A stretch of DNA of 64,000 bases from Streptomyces sp. NBC_00663 (GCF_036226885.1 NZ_CP109027.1:186001-250000); one strand, 5' to 3'; counted from the stretch's first letter, positions 26,578 through 35,689 are shown. Numbers and translations are program-made. Notes: a model not told the origin generated them from the sequence alone.

Positions 26578-26807
26578 CTGGTACTGCGGCGGCTCGCCTC
26601 ACTCAGCTGCCCGGCATCCAGCGTCCGATGCGCCTGACGCAGCGTCTCCCCCAGCTCCAGCAGCCGCCCCACCTCCGCAGGGCGCTGGCGTACGAACAGA
26701 TTCGAGCCGGGCGCCGGGGTGGCGAGCGCCCACTGCTCGGCCACCAGCCGGTCGAGTTCCTCGCTCGCCTCGCGCAGGTCGTCGAACACGCGCGTCGGAT
26801 CGAACAC
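26574..26807 (-). CDS. Small helical protein, first gene of a coupled pair
   Basis: About 77 residues from the GTG at 26807, with GAGG ten bases upstream. It reads VFDPTRVFDDLREASEELDR, LVAEQWALATPAPGS and PAEVGRLLELGETLRQAHRT, a helical acidic protein with no recognised family. It ends by four-base overlap with the truncated gene downstream, so the two were translated together. A palindrome (26852-26865) about 45 bases upstream suggests repression by a dimeric regulator. Confidence 0.55.
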   Translation of the reverse strand: MFDPTRVFDDLREASEELDRLVAEQWALATPAPGSNLFVRQRPAEVGRLLELGETLRQAHRTLDAGQLSEASRRSTR

Positions 26808-26851
26808 GGGACGCTCGCCTCGGGCATGGCAGCGCCGAATAGAACAAGCAA

Positions 26852-26865
26852 GCAAGCGTGCTTGC
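26852..26865. promoter_or_regulatory. Candidate operator GCAAGC-GT-GCTTGC
   Basis: Perfect six-base inverted arms with a two-base centre, extended by an overlapping CAAG repeat on the left. It lies between divergent genes (26807 minus and 26982 plus). This kind of site is common for GntR- or XRE-type regulators of mobile-element genes. Confidence 0.45.
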
Positions 26866-26981
26866 ATAATTGTGGCCGTTGGGTGCACGACCCGGGGCGA
26901 GGGCTGCGCGGACCCTGTGTGCTCAATAGACTCGGCGATCGCGCCCGTCGCGGCGCACACTCGCATATCGGGGGACGAACG

Positions 26982-27884
26982 ATGAGCAACTGGAACCCGG
27001 GCGGACAGCCGCCCCAGGGGCCGCAGCCCTACCAGCCGCAACCACCTCAGCCTTATCCGCCCCAGCCCTACGTGCCGCCACAGCCCCAGCCGCCCTACCC
27101 GGGGCCGCCGGTGCCGCCGCCGGGCGGGCCGATCACCCGGCTGCGGCGGCGGATCGGCCCCATCCACACCGCGCGCAGGGTCTTCACCCCGTCACGGCCG
27201 GGCATCGTCTCGGATCCTGAGGTGGCGCGGATGCGGAAGATCAGGACCCTGGTCGGCGTGGGCGCGTTCCTGTGGATGTCCTACGCCTACAAGCTCGCCC
27301 CCAAGCTCAGCGATGCGGCGGACGAGCAGGTCGACAAGTCGTGGACCAGCGCCCTCGTGCTGGCGGCGACCCTCCCGGTCGTCGTCGGCGTCCTGTATGG
27401 ACTGGCCGCTCCGGCGGCGCGACGGGACCTGCTGCGCCGGGCGGGGCGGTGCTTCGGCGCGATCGTGGCCATGATGGCGGCGGCCTCCGTCTTCCCGATC
27501 ATGGTGCTCTCAGGGTTCTTCGAGGGCCAGGAACCCCTCGTGGAGGGCCACTTCACCGTGACGAAAGGCCTCATCCTCGCGTTCACCCTCTTCGTCCTCT
27601 TCTGGGTGACGCCGTTCGTTGTCTGGGGCGTGGGACTCGCCGTCCAGCACGTGTTCCGCACCGCGGACATCCACGAGACGGTGCCGCCGCTGCTGATCAT
27701 GGCGTTGGCGTGGGAGATGGCACTGATCGACATGTTCACCGGCGCCCACGAGGGCGTGCCGACTGTGATCCGGTACGTGTTCATCCTGGGCGCCCCGCTC
27801 TCCGTCACGGCAGTGGGCCTGTGGGAGCTGCACCGGCTGCGCGTGCACTACGGGCTGGGGATGCAAGGACTGCTGATGCGCTAG
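26982..27884 (+). CDS. Pro-rich multi-helix membrane protein
   Basis: A 300-residue protein with a GGGGGA box before the ATG at 26982. The first 50 residues are Pro/Gln-rich (PPQGPQPYQPQPPQPYPPQP), a cytosolic tail often seen in actinomycete membrane proteins. About six transmembrane segments follow between residues 85 and 290, for example LVLAATLPVVVGVLYGLA and GLILAFTLFVLFWVTPFVVW. No catalytic motif was found. Similar proteins are annotated only as hypothetical. It is complete and stands alone. Confidence 0.7.
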   Translation: MSNWNPGGQPPQGPQPYQPQPPQPYPPQPYVPPQPQPPYPGPPVPPPGGPITRLRRRIGPIHTARRVFTPSRPGIVSDPEVARMRKIRTLVGVGAFLWMSYAYKLAPKLSDAADEQVDKSWTSALVLAATLPVVVGVLYGLAAPAARRDLLRRAGRCFGAIVAMMAAASVFPIMVLSGFFEGQEPLVEGHFTVTKGLILAFTLFVLFWVTPFVVWGVGLAVQHVFRTADIHETVPPLLIMALAWEMALIDMFTGAHEGVPTVIRYVFILGAPLSVTAVGLWELHRLRVHYGLGMQGLLMR

Positions 27885-28016
27885 GAACGGCGCCTCGCAG
27901 GACGTACCAGTGATCTGGTTTTGAGGTCGTGGGTCGCCACATGAGGCGTCCCCTCTTTCAGATTGCGGCGTGCTGCTGCGGCGGTTAGCGCGCTCGCGCT
28001 GTGCTGCGTGGATGGG

Positions 28017-28275
28017 CGATACCCGGCTGGAACCTGTCGTGTTGTCGGAGGCCGAGCGGCTGACGCTGGAGAGCTGGGCCAAGCGCCGCTCGACCGCCCA
28101 GGGACTGGCCGATCGCGCACGCACCGTGCTGGCGTGCGCGAACGGCTGGAACAACGCCGTGATCGCCGCGCGACTCGGTGTCGGCAGAGATACCGTGCGC
28201 CGCTGGCGCACACGGTTCCTTGCTCGGCGACTGGACGGACTCGCCGACGAGCCGCGGCCCGGGGTGCCGCGGTGA
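28017..28275 (+). pseudogene. IS630-family transposase, N-terminal HTH fragment
   Basis: About 85 residues: LEPVVLSEAERLTLESWAKR, ADRARTVLACANGWNNAVIA and ARLGVGRDTVRRWRTRFLAR, the helix-turn-helix start of IS630 transposases, then LDGLADEPRPGVPR and a stop. The DDE domain is absent; only 17 bases separate this stop from the ISL3 element. Confidence 0.7.
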
Positions 28276-28284
28276 TGGGGCTCG

Positions 28285-28292
28285 TTGAAAAC
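28285..28292. repeat. Left 8-bp target duplication TTGAAAAC
   Basis: TTGAAAAC abuts the left terminal repeat and is repeated exactly at 30675-30682, the 8-bp length expected for ISL3-family transposition. Confidence 0.9.
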
Positions 28293-28374
28293 GGTTCTGT
28301 CCGCAGTTCCGTGAGGGGCGGTTCTTGAGGGAGCCGTCCGCTAGGTCATCATGAGCCGGTTGGATACTTGCCTG

Positions 28375-29001
28375 ATGGACGTCTCGAAGGGTTCCTGGGT
28401 CAACACCACGCACGATTGGTCCACCGCCGTCGATTTTGATCACCTGGCACATATCAGACAGAGCCCGGAGAATTTCGCGCACAGCGGCCCGTGGCACCTT
28501 GTCCTTGAGGTGCTTGCCTATGCTGCCGATGAGGCATCGAGCAGAGGCGGAGGAAGCTGCCTCGTCACTCTGTATCCGGATGGCTCCTTGTCCGTGGCGG
28601 ATGACGGACGGGGCACCGATACCCGGATGGACGAGCACGGCCAGATCGTGAAGAAGCCAGTCATGGCGTCAAAGGATCTTCGCTTCTTCGACTTCGCAGA
28701 CACGGAACTACTTCCGGATGGCCGTCCTCGTCGCGGCATGTCCGTTGTAGCAGCGCTCAGCGAATGGCTCGTCCATACCAATCGCCGCCTCAATGGGGCC
28801 TGGATCCAACGCTACGAACACGGCGTTCCGGTGACCGACCTGGAGCCTGTCGAGGCCGACGGCACCACCGGAACGCTCGTCCGCTTCAGGCCAGATGAGA
28901 CGTTGCGTTCGGTGAGGGTATCGACGGAGGGCCAGTTGAAGCGTATGGCCATGACGTGGCCAAATCTGGACATTCAAATTGAAGATCGCCGTAATGCCTG
29001 A
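28375..29001 (+). CDS. GyrB-like GHKL ATPase domain protein, passenger of the ISL3 element
   Basis: About 208 residues (ATG at 28375 or 28351; neither has a clear ribosome site). FDHLAHIRQSPENFAHSGPW and HLVLEVLAYAADEA match the start of the GyrB/TopoVI-type ATPase domain: the catalytic Glu is present, but the N-box Asn is replaced by Ala/Tyr. Next come VTLYPDGSLSVADDGRGTDT (G1 box), a GMSVVAALSEWLVHTNRR block like the GyrB VNALS motif, and TGTLVRFRPDE as in the GyrB FxPD strand. There is no topoisomerase domain. It is a free-standing gyrase-ATPase-like protein, perhaps binding gyrase or ATP; its role in the element is unknown. Confidence 0.75.
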   Translation: MDVSKGSWVNTTHDWSTAVDFDHLAHIRQSPENFAHSGPWHLVLEVLAYAADEASSRGGGSCLVTLYPDGSLSVADDGRGTDTRMDEHGQIVKKPVMASKDLRFFDFADTELLPDGRPRRGMSVVAALSEWLVHTNRRLNGAWIQRYEHGVPVTDLEPVEADGTTGTLVRFRPDETLRSVRVSTEGQLKRMAMTWPNLDIQIEDRRNA

Positions 29002-29004
29002 AGG

Positions 29005-30637
29005 TCATGGCTGGGTGAGGATGCGGGTCCGGAGGAGTTCGAACGAAGCCCGACCATACATGGCTCTCTTCAGAGTTTTCACCCGGTTTACGTGACCCTC
29101 AACGACACCGGAAATCCACGGGAGGGTAAGGCCGGCGGTGACGGCGTCGAGGTCCTGGCGGAGGAAGCTGGCGAAGCCCTGCAGCGGCTTCGGCGCGTCC
29201 TGTTCGGCCTGCCGGATCCACTCCAGCAGCAGGTATCCCCGCTGGTGACGGACCAGATCGGCGAAGGCCCGGGCAAGGTCGCAGGCCCGGGTGATGTCCG
29301 GGCAAGCGAGCCGAACCTGAAGCAGCCGCTCGTCCTGGCTCTCGGTGAGAGTCTCGCGGGGCCTCATGATCCAGGAGGTGGTCTTGCGGGGGCTCGGGAT
29401 GTCGGCCCGGACCGGTTCGGCGGTGCCTGCGCGGAGAGCGGCGAGGTGTTTGCGGACGACCTGGCGGCTGCCTCGGTAGCCGCGTGCCTGGATCTCCAGG
29501 AATAGGCGGGTGCCGCTGACCTGGCCCTGGGCCTCGGTGAATCGGGTGTTCAGGTACGCCTTGAACGGCTCCAGCACACCGTTCGGACGGCGGTCGCGGG
29601 CGGAGGCCAGTAGCTCGTCGAGATCCGTGTCGCGGAAGCGGCGCACGGTCTTGCGGTCGAGGTTCAGACGGCGGGCGATCGCGCTGATCGTCCAGCGTTT
29701 CTCCAGCAGCGGTGGATGTCCTCGTAGCGGTGACGGGTGCGTTCGATGATCTGGGTGCGAGGCAGTTCGGTGGGCGGTAACAGCATCGGGGCCATCTCGG
29801 GAGCCTCGGTCGCCGTCTCCTCCTCAGCGGGTTTGCGCAGGCAGTTGCGGTGTTGGTGGCAGGTCTCTTCCACCGCGGCGGACAGGTTTTTGCAACAGGT
29901 GCCAGCGGTCGGCCACTTCCAGGGCGTGAGGGGCGGCTTCCCTGGCGGCCCTTGTGTAGGCGGTGGCCCGGTCCCGGCAGATGATCTCGGCTCCGGGGTG
30001 CTCGGCCAGCCAGGCCGCGAACGTCTCCGAGGTGCGGTCGGGCAGTACGTCCACGACCCGACCAGCCTCGACGTCGACCAGCACGGTGCCGTAGGTGCAG
30101 CCCTTGCGGAAGGCGAACTCGTCCACCCCCAGCACCCGTGGGGCACGGTCCGGCACCGTCGGGGCCTCTAACAGCCAGCAGCAGGGTCCGGCCCGCAGCC
30201 AGCCTCAGGCGCCGGCACAGCCGTGCTGCTGGACGGCCGCCCAGCTCCACCGCGATTGACCGAAGCCAGCCCGTCAGCCCGATGCTGGAGCGGCGATGCC
30301 GCTCGGTCAGACCGCCGACCTGCTCGACGAACGTTCGGCGCGAACAACTCCTGCGGTCGCAGAAGTACCGGCGCACCCGAAGCCGTACGACGACCCGGCG
30401 GGAGCCCAACGGCCGTTCTTGCAGGCTGCGTTGGTAGGTGCTGTGCACGCGTATCGCCCGCTTCCGGCAGTCCGGGCACCGGCCTGGACAAGCGGTGGAC
30501 ACCGCCTCCACCAGTAGGGCATCGGAAGTGTCGCTGACGCGCTCCACTCGCACATCGATCCCGGGAAACAACACATCCTCGACCGTCTTGCTCGCCACGG
30601 CAGGAAACACCCTGCCGAAACGATCCCGCGTTCCCAT
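29005..30637 (-). pseudogene. ISL3-family transposase broken by frameshifts
   Basis: From the N-terminus at 30637: VEDVLFPGIDVRVERVSDTS, a zinc-finger-like CPDCRKRAIRVHSTYQRSLQ, then RRYFCDRRSCSRRTFVEQV. After a shift come APRVLGVDEFAFRKGCTYGT, ETFAAWLAEHPGAEIICRDR and APHALEVADRWHLLQ (DDE core). After two more shifts come RRFRDTDLDELLASARDRRP and the C-terminal ISGVVEGHVNRVKTLKRAMY and GRASFELLRTRIL. All domains are present but in at least three frames, so the copy cannot move itself. Confidence 0.85.
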
Positions 30638-30674
30638 CGCTGACCTGGGGATTCACGGAACTGCGGACAGAGCC

Positions 30675-30682
30675 TTGAAAAC
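30675..30682. repeat. Right 8-bp target duplication TTGAAAAC
   Basis: Exact match to 28285-28292, directly after the right terminal repeat. Confidence 0.9.
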
Positions 30683-30770
30683 GGCCACCCCCTGCTCGGG
30701 GATGACCCCACACCTGCTCAGTGGATCTCCCCACCCATCTGGCGTCTGACCTGTGGGACCAGTCAACCCC

Positions 30771-31340
30771 CTACACCCCGGCACGGTGCACCAGGCCGTT
30801 CAGGATGAGGGCAAGGCCCCCCTCGAACGCCGACTCGTGATCGATCACCGGCACGTCAGCCGGTATATCCGCGCTGTCACCGGGGCCGGTGTCTGCCTGC
30901 TCTTCCAGGACGCTGCCGACCGTGAAGCGGCTGGCGGCCAGCATTCCCATTTGCGCTTCCCGCTCGGGGACCCCAGAGGCGACGAGGAAATCCATCTTGC
31001 GGCGGATCCGGTCGAGGTCGCCGGCGGGGGTGCTGCCGGCGTGGAGCCGTGCGCCGTCCCGGCGCATCAGCAGGGTGCGCCTGAAGCTGCGCGTGTTGTC
31101 CAGGAACCAGTCACGCCAGTCGTCTTCGGGTGTCGGCAGGGGTGCGCTCGCATGGGGTGTCATCGCCGCCTCCGCCATAGCGGCGAGGAGGTCCTTCTTT
31201 GTGTGGAAATGCCAGTAGAGCGACGGCTGCTCCACGTTCAGGCGCTTCGCCAGCCGTCTCGTGCTGACGGCGTCCAGCCCGACCTCGTCGAGCAGGCCGA
31301 GCGCCTCAGCGATGACGACCTCGCGGTTCATCTTGGTCAC
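30771..31340 (-). CDS. TetR-family repressor of the TetR(tetracycline) type
   Basis: A 189-residue regulator. The N-terminal helix-turn-helix is AEALGLLDEVGLDAVSTRRL and AKRLNVEQPSLYWHFHTKKD, very like the DNA-reading helix of tetracycline repressors (LGVEQPTLYWHVKNK). The C-terminal part resembles the TetR_C ligand domain, with LLMRRDGARLHAGS and AASRFTVGSVLEEQA. It is divergent from a FAD monooxygenase, the arrangement of tetR with a tet resistance gene. It should sense a drug-like aromatic compound and repress both genes through the tetO-like sites between them. Confidence 0.9.
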   Translation of the reverse strand: MTKMNREVVIAEALGLLDEVGLDAVSTRRLAKRLNVEQPSLYWHFHTKKDLLAAMAEAAMTPHASAPLPTPEDDWRDWFLDNTRSFRRTLLMRRDGARLHAGSTPAGDLDRIRRKMDFLVASGVPEREAQMGMLAASRFTVGSVLEEQADTGPGDSADIPADVPVIDHESAFEGGLALILNGLVHRAGV

Positions 31341-31346
31341 GTTGAC

Positions 31347-31396
31347 AATCTATCGCTGATAGGTGACTCTCGAAAGGAATCTTTCACTGATAGATT
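31347..31396. promoter_or_regulatory. Two tetO-like operators with a -35-like TTGACA
   Basis: Site 1 has core CTATCGCTGATAG at 31350-31362. Site 2 reads, on the minus strand, CTATCAGTGAAAG at 31381-31393. Both resemble the tet operator core CTATCA-TGATAG. TTGACA at 31343-31348 could serve the plus-strand gene. The paired sites between divergent genes copy the layout of tetR/tetA. Confidence 0.75.
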
Positions 31397-31404
31397 TTGG
31401 AGTG

Positions 31405-32661
31405 ATGGGCATGCCAAAGCCGTCGGGAACGCAGCCCCTGCAGGTTCTCGTCGCCGGTGGTGGGGTCACAGGGCAGGCTCTGGCCTTCTGGCTCACACGG
31501 GGCGGCCACCGGGTAACCGTTGTCGAACGCTTTCCGGCGTTGCGGGCCGCCGGAGCTCAGGTCGATCTCCGGGGGCAGGGCATCGAGGCCGTCAAGCGAA
31601 TGGGGCTTCTCGACGCCGTCCGAGGCAAGCTCGTGGACGAGGCGGGCGTCGCATTCGTCGACGCCCGCGGCAGGGCCAGGGCAACGATCATGGCCAACAC
31701 CTCCGGGCAGGGCCGGCAGGCCCTCACGTCCGAGTACGAGATCATGCGCGGTGACCTGGTGCGCATCCTGCACGACACGACGAGGAACGACACCGAGTAC
31801 GTTTTCGGCAAGAGCGTGGACGGCTTCGAGCAGGACGAACACAAGGTCGTCGCGCACTTCTCCGACGGGTCCTCCCGCGCATTCGACCTCCTGATCGGCG
31901 CGGACGGGCAGGGATCGCGCATCCGGCGAGCGGTTCTCCCGGAAGGCTTCGATCCGTACTGGCGGGTGGGCATCCACATGGCCTACTGGTTCGTTCCGCG
32001 CATCGCGCCCGACAGCAACATCCGGGACACCTACATGGTCCCGGGAGGCCGCCAGATCATGCGCCGCAGCCACAACCCGACCGAGACCCAGGTGTACTTC
32101 GTGCTACGGGAGGAATCCGAGGAAGCCTCGGCGATCCACCGGGCGCCCGTCGAGCGTCAGCAGGAGTTCTGGGCGAGCAGATTCCGCGACGCCGGGTGGC
32201 AGACCGAGCGCTTCATCGAGGGTATGAAGACGAGCCCGTTCTTCTACTCCCAGGAGGTCGTCCAGGTCCGTACCGACACCTGGTCCAAGGACCGCGTGGT
32301 CCTGGCCGGCGACGCCGCCCACTGCGCTTCCCCGTACAGCGGCATGGGAGTCTCCGGCGGCCTGGTCGGCGCCCATGTCCTGGCCGGGGAGATCAACCGG
32401 CACCCGGGCGACCTGCCGACCGCGCTGGCGAACTACGACCGCGTGCTGCGGCCCTTCGTCAACGAGATCCAGGGCGAGGTGAATCCGCGGCTTCTGCGCC
32501 TGGGCATACCGATGACCCAGCGTGCGATCAACGTCTTCCAGGCCACCACCGCGCTCGCCTGCTTCCTGCACGTCCCCGACCTCGCCGCGCGCCTTTCAAA
32601 GGAGGACCGCGGCGGCAACTGGCAGCTCCCGGAGAACCCAGCGCCGATCACCGCCGTCTGA
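31405..32661 (+). CDS. FAD-dependent monooxygenase, TetX-like
   Basis: About 418 residues from the ATG at 31405; a second ATG at 31411 is better spaced from GGAG. The FAD-binding motif LQVLVAGGGVTGQALAFWLT is near residue 9, ERFPALRAAGAQVDLRGQG near 42, a DG motif in LLIGADGQGSRIRRAVL near 175, and VVLAGDAAHCASPYSGMGVS near 305 closes the FAD site. Single-component monooxygenases of this group hydroxylate aromatic polyketides or inactivate tetracyclines and rifamycins. The tetR-like neighbour and tetO-like sites support a drug or polyketide substrate. The C-terminal helix is short, as in TetX-type enzymes. Confidence 0.88.
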   Translation: MGMPKPSGTQPLQVLVAGGGVTGQALAFWLTRGGHRVTVVERFPALRAAGAQVDLRGQGIEAVKRMGLLDAVRGKLVDEAGVAFVDARGRARATIMANTSGQGRQALTSEYEIMRGDLVRILHDTTRNDTEYVFGKSVDGFEQDEHKVVAHFSDGSSRAFDLLIGADGQGSRIRRAVLPEGFDPYWRVGIHMAYWFVPRIAPDSNIRDTYMVPGGRQIMRRSHNPTETQVYFVLREESEEASAIHRAPVERQQEFWASRFRDAGWQTERFIEGMKTSPFFYSQEVVQVRTDTWSKDRVVLAGDAAHCASPYSGMGVSGGLVGAHVLAGEINRHPGDLPTALANYDRVLRPFVNEIQGEVNPRLLRLGIPMTQRAINVFQATTALACFLHVPDLAARLSKEDRGGNWQLPENPAPITAV

Positions 32662-33648
32662 AAGCGACCGGGCACCGAGAACCGAAGCCCTCATGACCAG
32701 GGCTCGGCCGGTGGCACGAACCGCGATAGGACGAAGGCACCTTCCCACGACCTGATCAGGGTCCTGCCGGCCTCCGGCATTCACTGCTGCCCACTGTCGC
32801 CATCTTCCTCGTCGCCGACGATCTCCTTGTCCAGGACTGCTGGCCACAAGAACGTTCACCGTGATGGCCGGCCGGCTTCAGGTCCCGAATACGCGACACC
32901 TCAACATGCGAGTCCACTGGTCGAAGCCGCGCTAGCCAGCCAGGTCCAGGGGCGGGCCCGACCGTCCAGGCAGCTCCGAGAGCCATGGCCGCGGTGAACA
33001 CGACGAGGCCGGTGCCGTAGAGAGCTGCTTCACACCCTTGTGTCGTGGGCTGCGTGGCCGACCGTGAGAGCACCGGGCGTCAAGAGCAGGGGCAAGCCCA
33101 GTCACGGGGGGAAACCGGGCCTGCCCCTACAGATCGGCGCCCGCATACCTCCCCCCGGAGGATGAGGCGCCACGACCCCGCCCGGGGGTCACTCCCAACA
33201 GCGCGCCACTTGACACAAGTGTCACGGGCGGACGGAGATGACCGCGAGATCAGCACGCCTATGAAGGCGTGCACTCGTCGGCACCATGATTCGATCACGA
33301 CTGGCACGCGACCGGGCTCGGGTCGTGGTGGCGTCGCTCTCATGCCGACTTCCGAGACGCCGGGCCGCAGGGCCATCGCCCCCGACGCAGCCGACGTGAG
33401 CACCCTTTGAGTCGAGGTGCCACTCGTCTCGACGGCGGGCTGCCATTCCATAAGCAAATCTGCCCTTCCGTGCGAACATTTGGTTAAGTGCCCGAATAGG
33501 CAACCATATTTGGGTCATCACAGACGCGGGTGTAACGCAACAGCGCTTGCGGAACGCAGGGACAGGGAGAAGCGGGCGACGAACCGGGCCGCATTCAAGT
33601 CCCGGGCCGAGCACGCCCGAGATCACACCACGTCAGATCGGATTCATC
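32662..33648. other. Long stretch with only remnants
   Basis: Nearly 1 kb without a convincing gene. On the minus strand near 32930-33050, ALYGTGLVVFTAAMALGAAW and TVGPAPGPGWLARLRP look like the membrane-anchor start of a lost secreted protein; the following sequence is broken by shifts. The remaining frames are Arg/Ser-rich. From about 33440 to 33540 the DNA is AT-richer and probably holds the promoter of the next gene. Confidence 0.45.
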
Positions 33649-34002
33649 GTGAGCAACACTGACCCGGCTCCCGGATATCAGACGTACCCCCAGCCCTCTG
33701 GGCCGGAGCGCTCCGTGCGCCGGCAGACCACGGCCCGACGCACTGCTCTGACGGTCTGCACGATCGCCGACACTGCGGCAGGCCTGCTCGGCCTGTGGAT
33801 CGTGCTGTTTCTGCTCGACGCGAACCGGGCGAACGTTTTCGTCGATTTCGTCCGAGGAACGGCGGGCTTGCTGGCCTGGTGGTCGCAGGACATTTTCACC
33901 ATGGACACAGAGGGGCTACGCATCCTCCTCAATTACGGTCTCCCGGCCGTCATGTATTTGCTGATCGGCCATGGAATCGCCGCCCGGCTCAACCGCGTCT
34001 GA
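33649..34002 (+). CDS. Small membrane protein (117 aa)
   Basis: The protein starts at the GTG at 33649 (SNTDPAPGYQTYPQPSGPER, a hydrophilic Pro/Tyr-rich head). Two to three transmembrane segments follow: LTVCTIADTAAGLLGLWIVL, then GTAGLLAWWSQDIF and ILLNYGLPAVMYLLIGHGIA. Small proteins of this shape are common and uncharacterised in Streptomyces. The ribosome site is weak. It is complete and lies before the SCO2400-like gene with a 221-bp gap. Confidence 0.65.
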   Translation: MSNTDPAPGYQTYPQPSGPERSVRRQTTARRTALTVCTIADTAAGLLGLWIVLFLLDANRANVFVDFVRGTAGLLAWWSQDIFTMDTEGLRILLNYGLPAVMYLLIGHGIAARLNRV

Positions 34003-34223
34003 GAGCAAGCCGTCCTCTGCAATTCCCGCCGTGCTCGGCGGCATGGGGGCTCCGGGCGGGCGGCTCTCGGGCGATGCCCGAAGAATCCGCGCAGGAGCAT
34101 CACACAGGCTGCACACAGATACCCACATGCCTGGTTAGCGTGAGCGGCCGACCTCCGTCGGTGCACAGCCCTCGGCCTGTGCACCGACGGCACAGCCAAC
34201 CCAGGAAGACCGGAACACCGCAG

Positions 34224-35075
34224 ATGGACTACTGCTCCAAGTGTCGTCGCCATCTCAACGGCGCCCTGGTGTGTCCCGGGTGCGGCGCCTACGCCCCGGA
34301 CATCGCTCCGCCCGCAGCAGGCCGTATCAGCTCGCAGCCGGCGACAACTGACAGCGCGCCGGCCGTAGATGCGGTCCGCGACACCTCGTCCTTGGACACA
34401 TGGCACGACGGTCCCCTGCGCGGCGAGGAGGACTGCGCCGACTGGGACGCAACCCCGTACGCCGCCTCCTCCGCCGTCGTCGGGGACATACCCACAGTGC
34501 GCGAAGGCCGAGCCGCCCGGCGCCGCCAACTGGCCCGCTGGAAGAAGAACAAACGGCGGGCAGCGGTCGCTACCGCCGTCGCACTCGTCGGAAGCGGCCT
34601 GTCCATCGCCACGATGGAGAGGCACTCCCCCGACCGGGCAAGGGCAGCCACAGCGCCGGACCAGCAGAACATCGGCGCCGTGGAGGCACAGACGCCCGCG
34701 TACACCCGCCCGGCACCCACACCGCCCACCCCACACCAGTCGTCAAACACTTCCGAGGCGGGGTCTCCGGCCTCCGGCACCCCCAGGAAGCAGCCTCCCG
34801 CGGCCCCGCCCCGCACCACACCGTCGCTCGCACGGCCGGACGCCGCCGCGCCTCCTGCCCCGGCCACGGCATCGGCTCCGCAGTCACAGCCACAGCCACA
34901 AGACACCGTCGCCTCCTCCCACGACAGTGATCACGACCCCACCGGTACGGCGGCGGGCCGGCCCTCGGCACCCGCAACCGCCGAGAGCCCGGACTCGGGC
35001 ACCCCCCAGACCGGTTCCGCACCGGTATCGACGTCACCGACGCAAGTGTGCCTGCTCGTGCTGTGTCTGGGGTGA
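34224..35075 (+). CDS. SCO2400-like zinc-ribbon, single-pass membrane protein
   Basis: A 283-residue protein. The N-terminus MDYCSKCRRHLNGALVCPGC has two CxxC pairs forming a zinc ribbon, the opening of SCO2400-type Streptomyces proteins. An acidic linker follows, then a basic stretch (RRRQLARWKKNKRRA), one membrane helix (AVATAVALVGSGLSIAT) near residues 113-130, and a long Pro/Thr/Ser-rich outside tail with Gln/Pro repeats. The function is unknown. The tail end CLLVLCLG is unusually Cys/Leu-rich for such a region. The start is chosen for the zinc ribbon. Confidence 0.7.
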   Translation: MDYCSKCRRHLNGALVCPGCGAYAPDIAPPAAGRISSQPATTDSAPAVDAVRDTSSLDTWHDGPLRGEEDCADWDATPYAASSAVVGDIPTVREGRAARRRQLARWKKNKRRAAVATAVALVGSGLSIATMERHSPDRARAATAPDQQNIGAVEAQTPAYTRPAPTPPTPHQSSNTSEAGSPASGTPRKQPPAAPPRTTPSLARPDAAAPPAPATASAPQSQPQPQDTVASSHDSDHDPTGTAAGRPSAPATAESPDSGTPQTGSAPVSTSPTQVCLLVLCLG

Positions 35076-35272
35076 CCTTGCAGGCAGGACGGTAGGGGCC
35101 CGGATGGGCGAGCAGGACCAATCGCTGCACACCTCAATGTTGTACGTCCTGGGGGTGGTGCCGGAACGGAACGTCCCGGCACGCTGCCCGTGCTCACGGC
35201 GACTCACCCGCCGTATGGCCGAACCGCTGGTGGCCGACCAGCGAGAGGCGGCAAGCGGCACTGCCCGCAAGG

Positions 35273-35689
35273 GTGTTGAACTCCCACGCGCCCGTGGACG
35301 GTATTCATACGGTCGTGCTGAGTAACCAGACGGTAGGGGGCCCGCTGTTCGGCGCCCTGTACGAGCTCGATGACTTCGAGTGCGAGGTGCACTTCCTCAA
35401 GAACGACACACTCGTCGTGGAGGTGATCCACCTGACCAGCCCGGCACCAAAGGCAGGGTCCGGGCGTGCCCCCTGGACATCACCGGGTACGGACGGCTCG
35501 TGTTCCGCGTCGATGACGCCGACGAGGTGGCCGCACGCTTGGCACTTTCTGGGCGGCAGGGTGCTGGAGCACACGCGTACGCAGGCTGTCAGCCCCGATG
35601 GCCTCAAGCAGACCTTTCTCGTCTGCCTGGATCCCGACGGCAACCGGATCCATCTGATGGAGGGCGAACTGCCGGACGCCGTCCGGTAG
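35273..35689 (+). pseudogene. VOC (glyoxalase-fold) protein with frameshifts
   Basis: The frame gives GGPLFGALYELDDFECEVHF and LKNDTLVVEVIHLTSPAP. A second frame gives LDITGYGRLVFRVDDADEVA. The first frame resumes with FLGGRVLEHTRTQAVSPDGL, KQTFLVCLDPDGNRIHLMEG and a stop. Together they spell the second half of a VOC-fold protein with the metal-ligand Glu region HLMEGE. Two opposite shifts lie near 35455 and 35550 and the first half is missing. Confidence 0.6.

Larger units (their letters stand above)
28293..30674. mobile_element. ISL3-family insertion sequence with a passenger ATPase gene (2,382 bp)
   Basis: The terminal inverted repeats match at about 21 of 23 positions: GGTTCTGTCCGCAGTTCCGT on the left, and inverted GGCTCTGTCCGCAGTTCCGT on the right. 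Both are flanked by TTGAAAAC. Inside are an ISL3-type transposase on the minus strand, broken by frameshifts, and an unrelated plus-strand gene of about 209 residues whose stop lies a few bases from the transposase stop. The element is about 1 kb longer than the transposase needs, because of the passenger. Confidence 0.88.
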
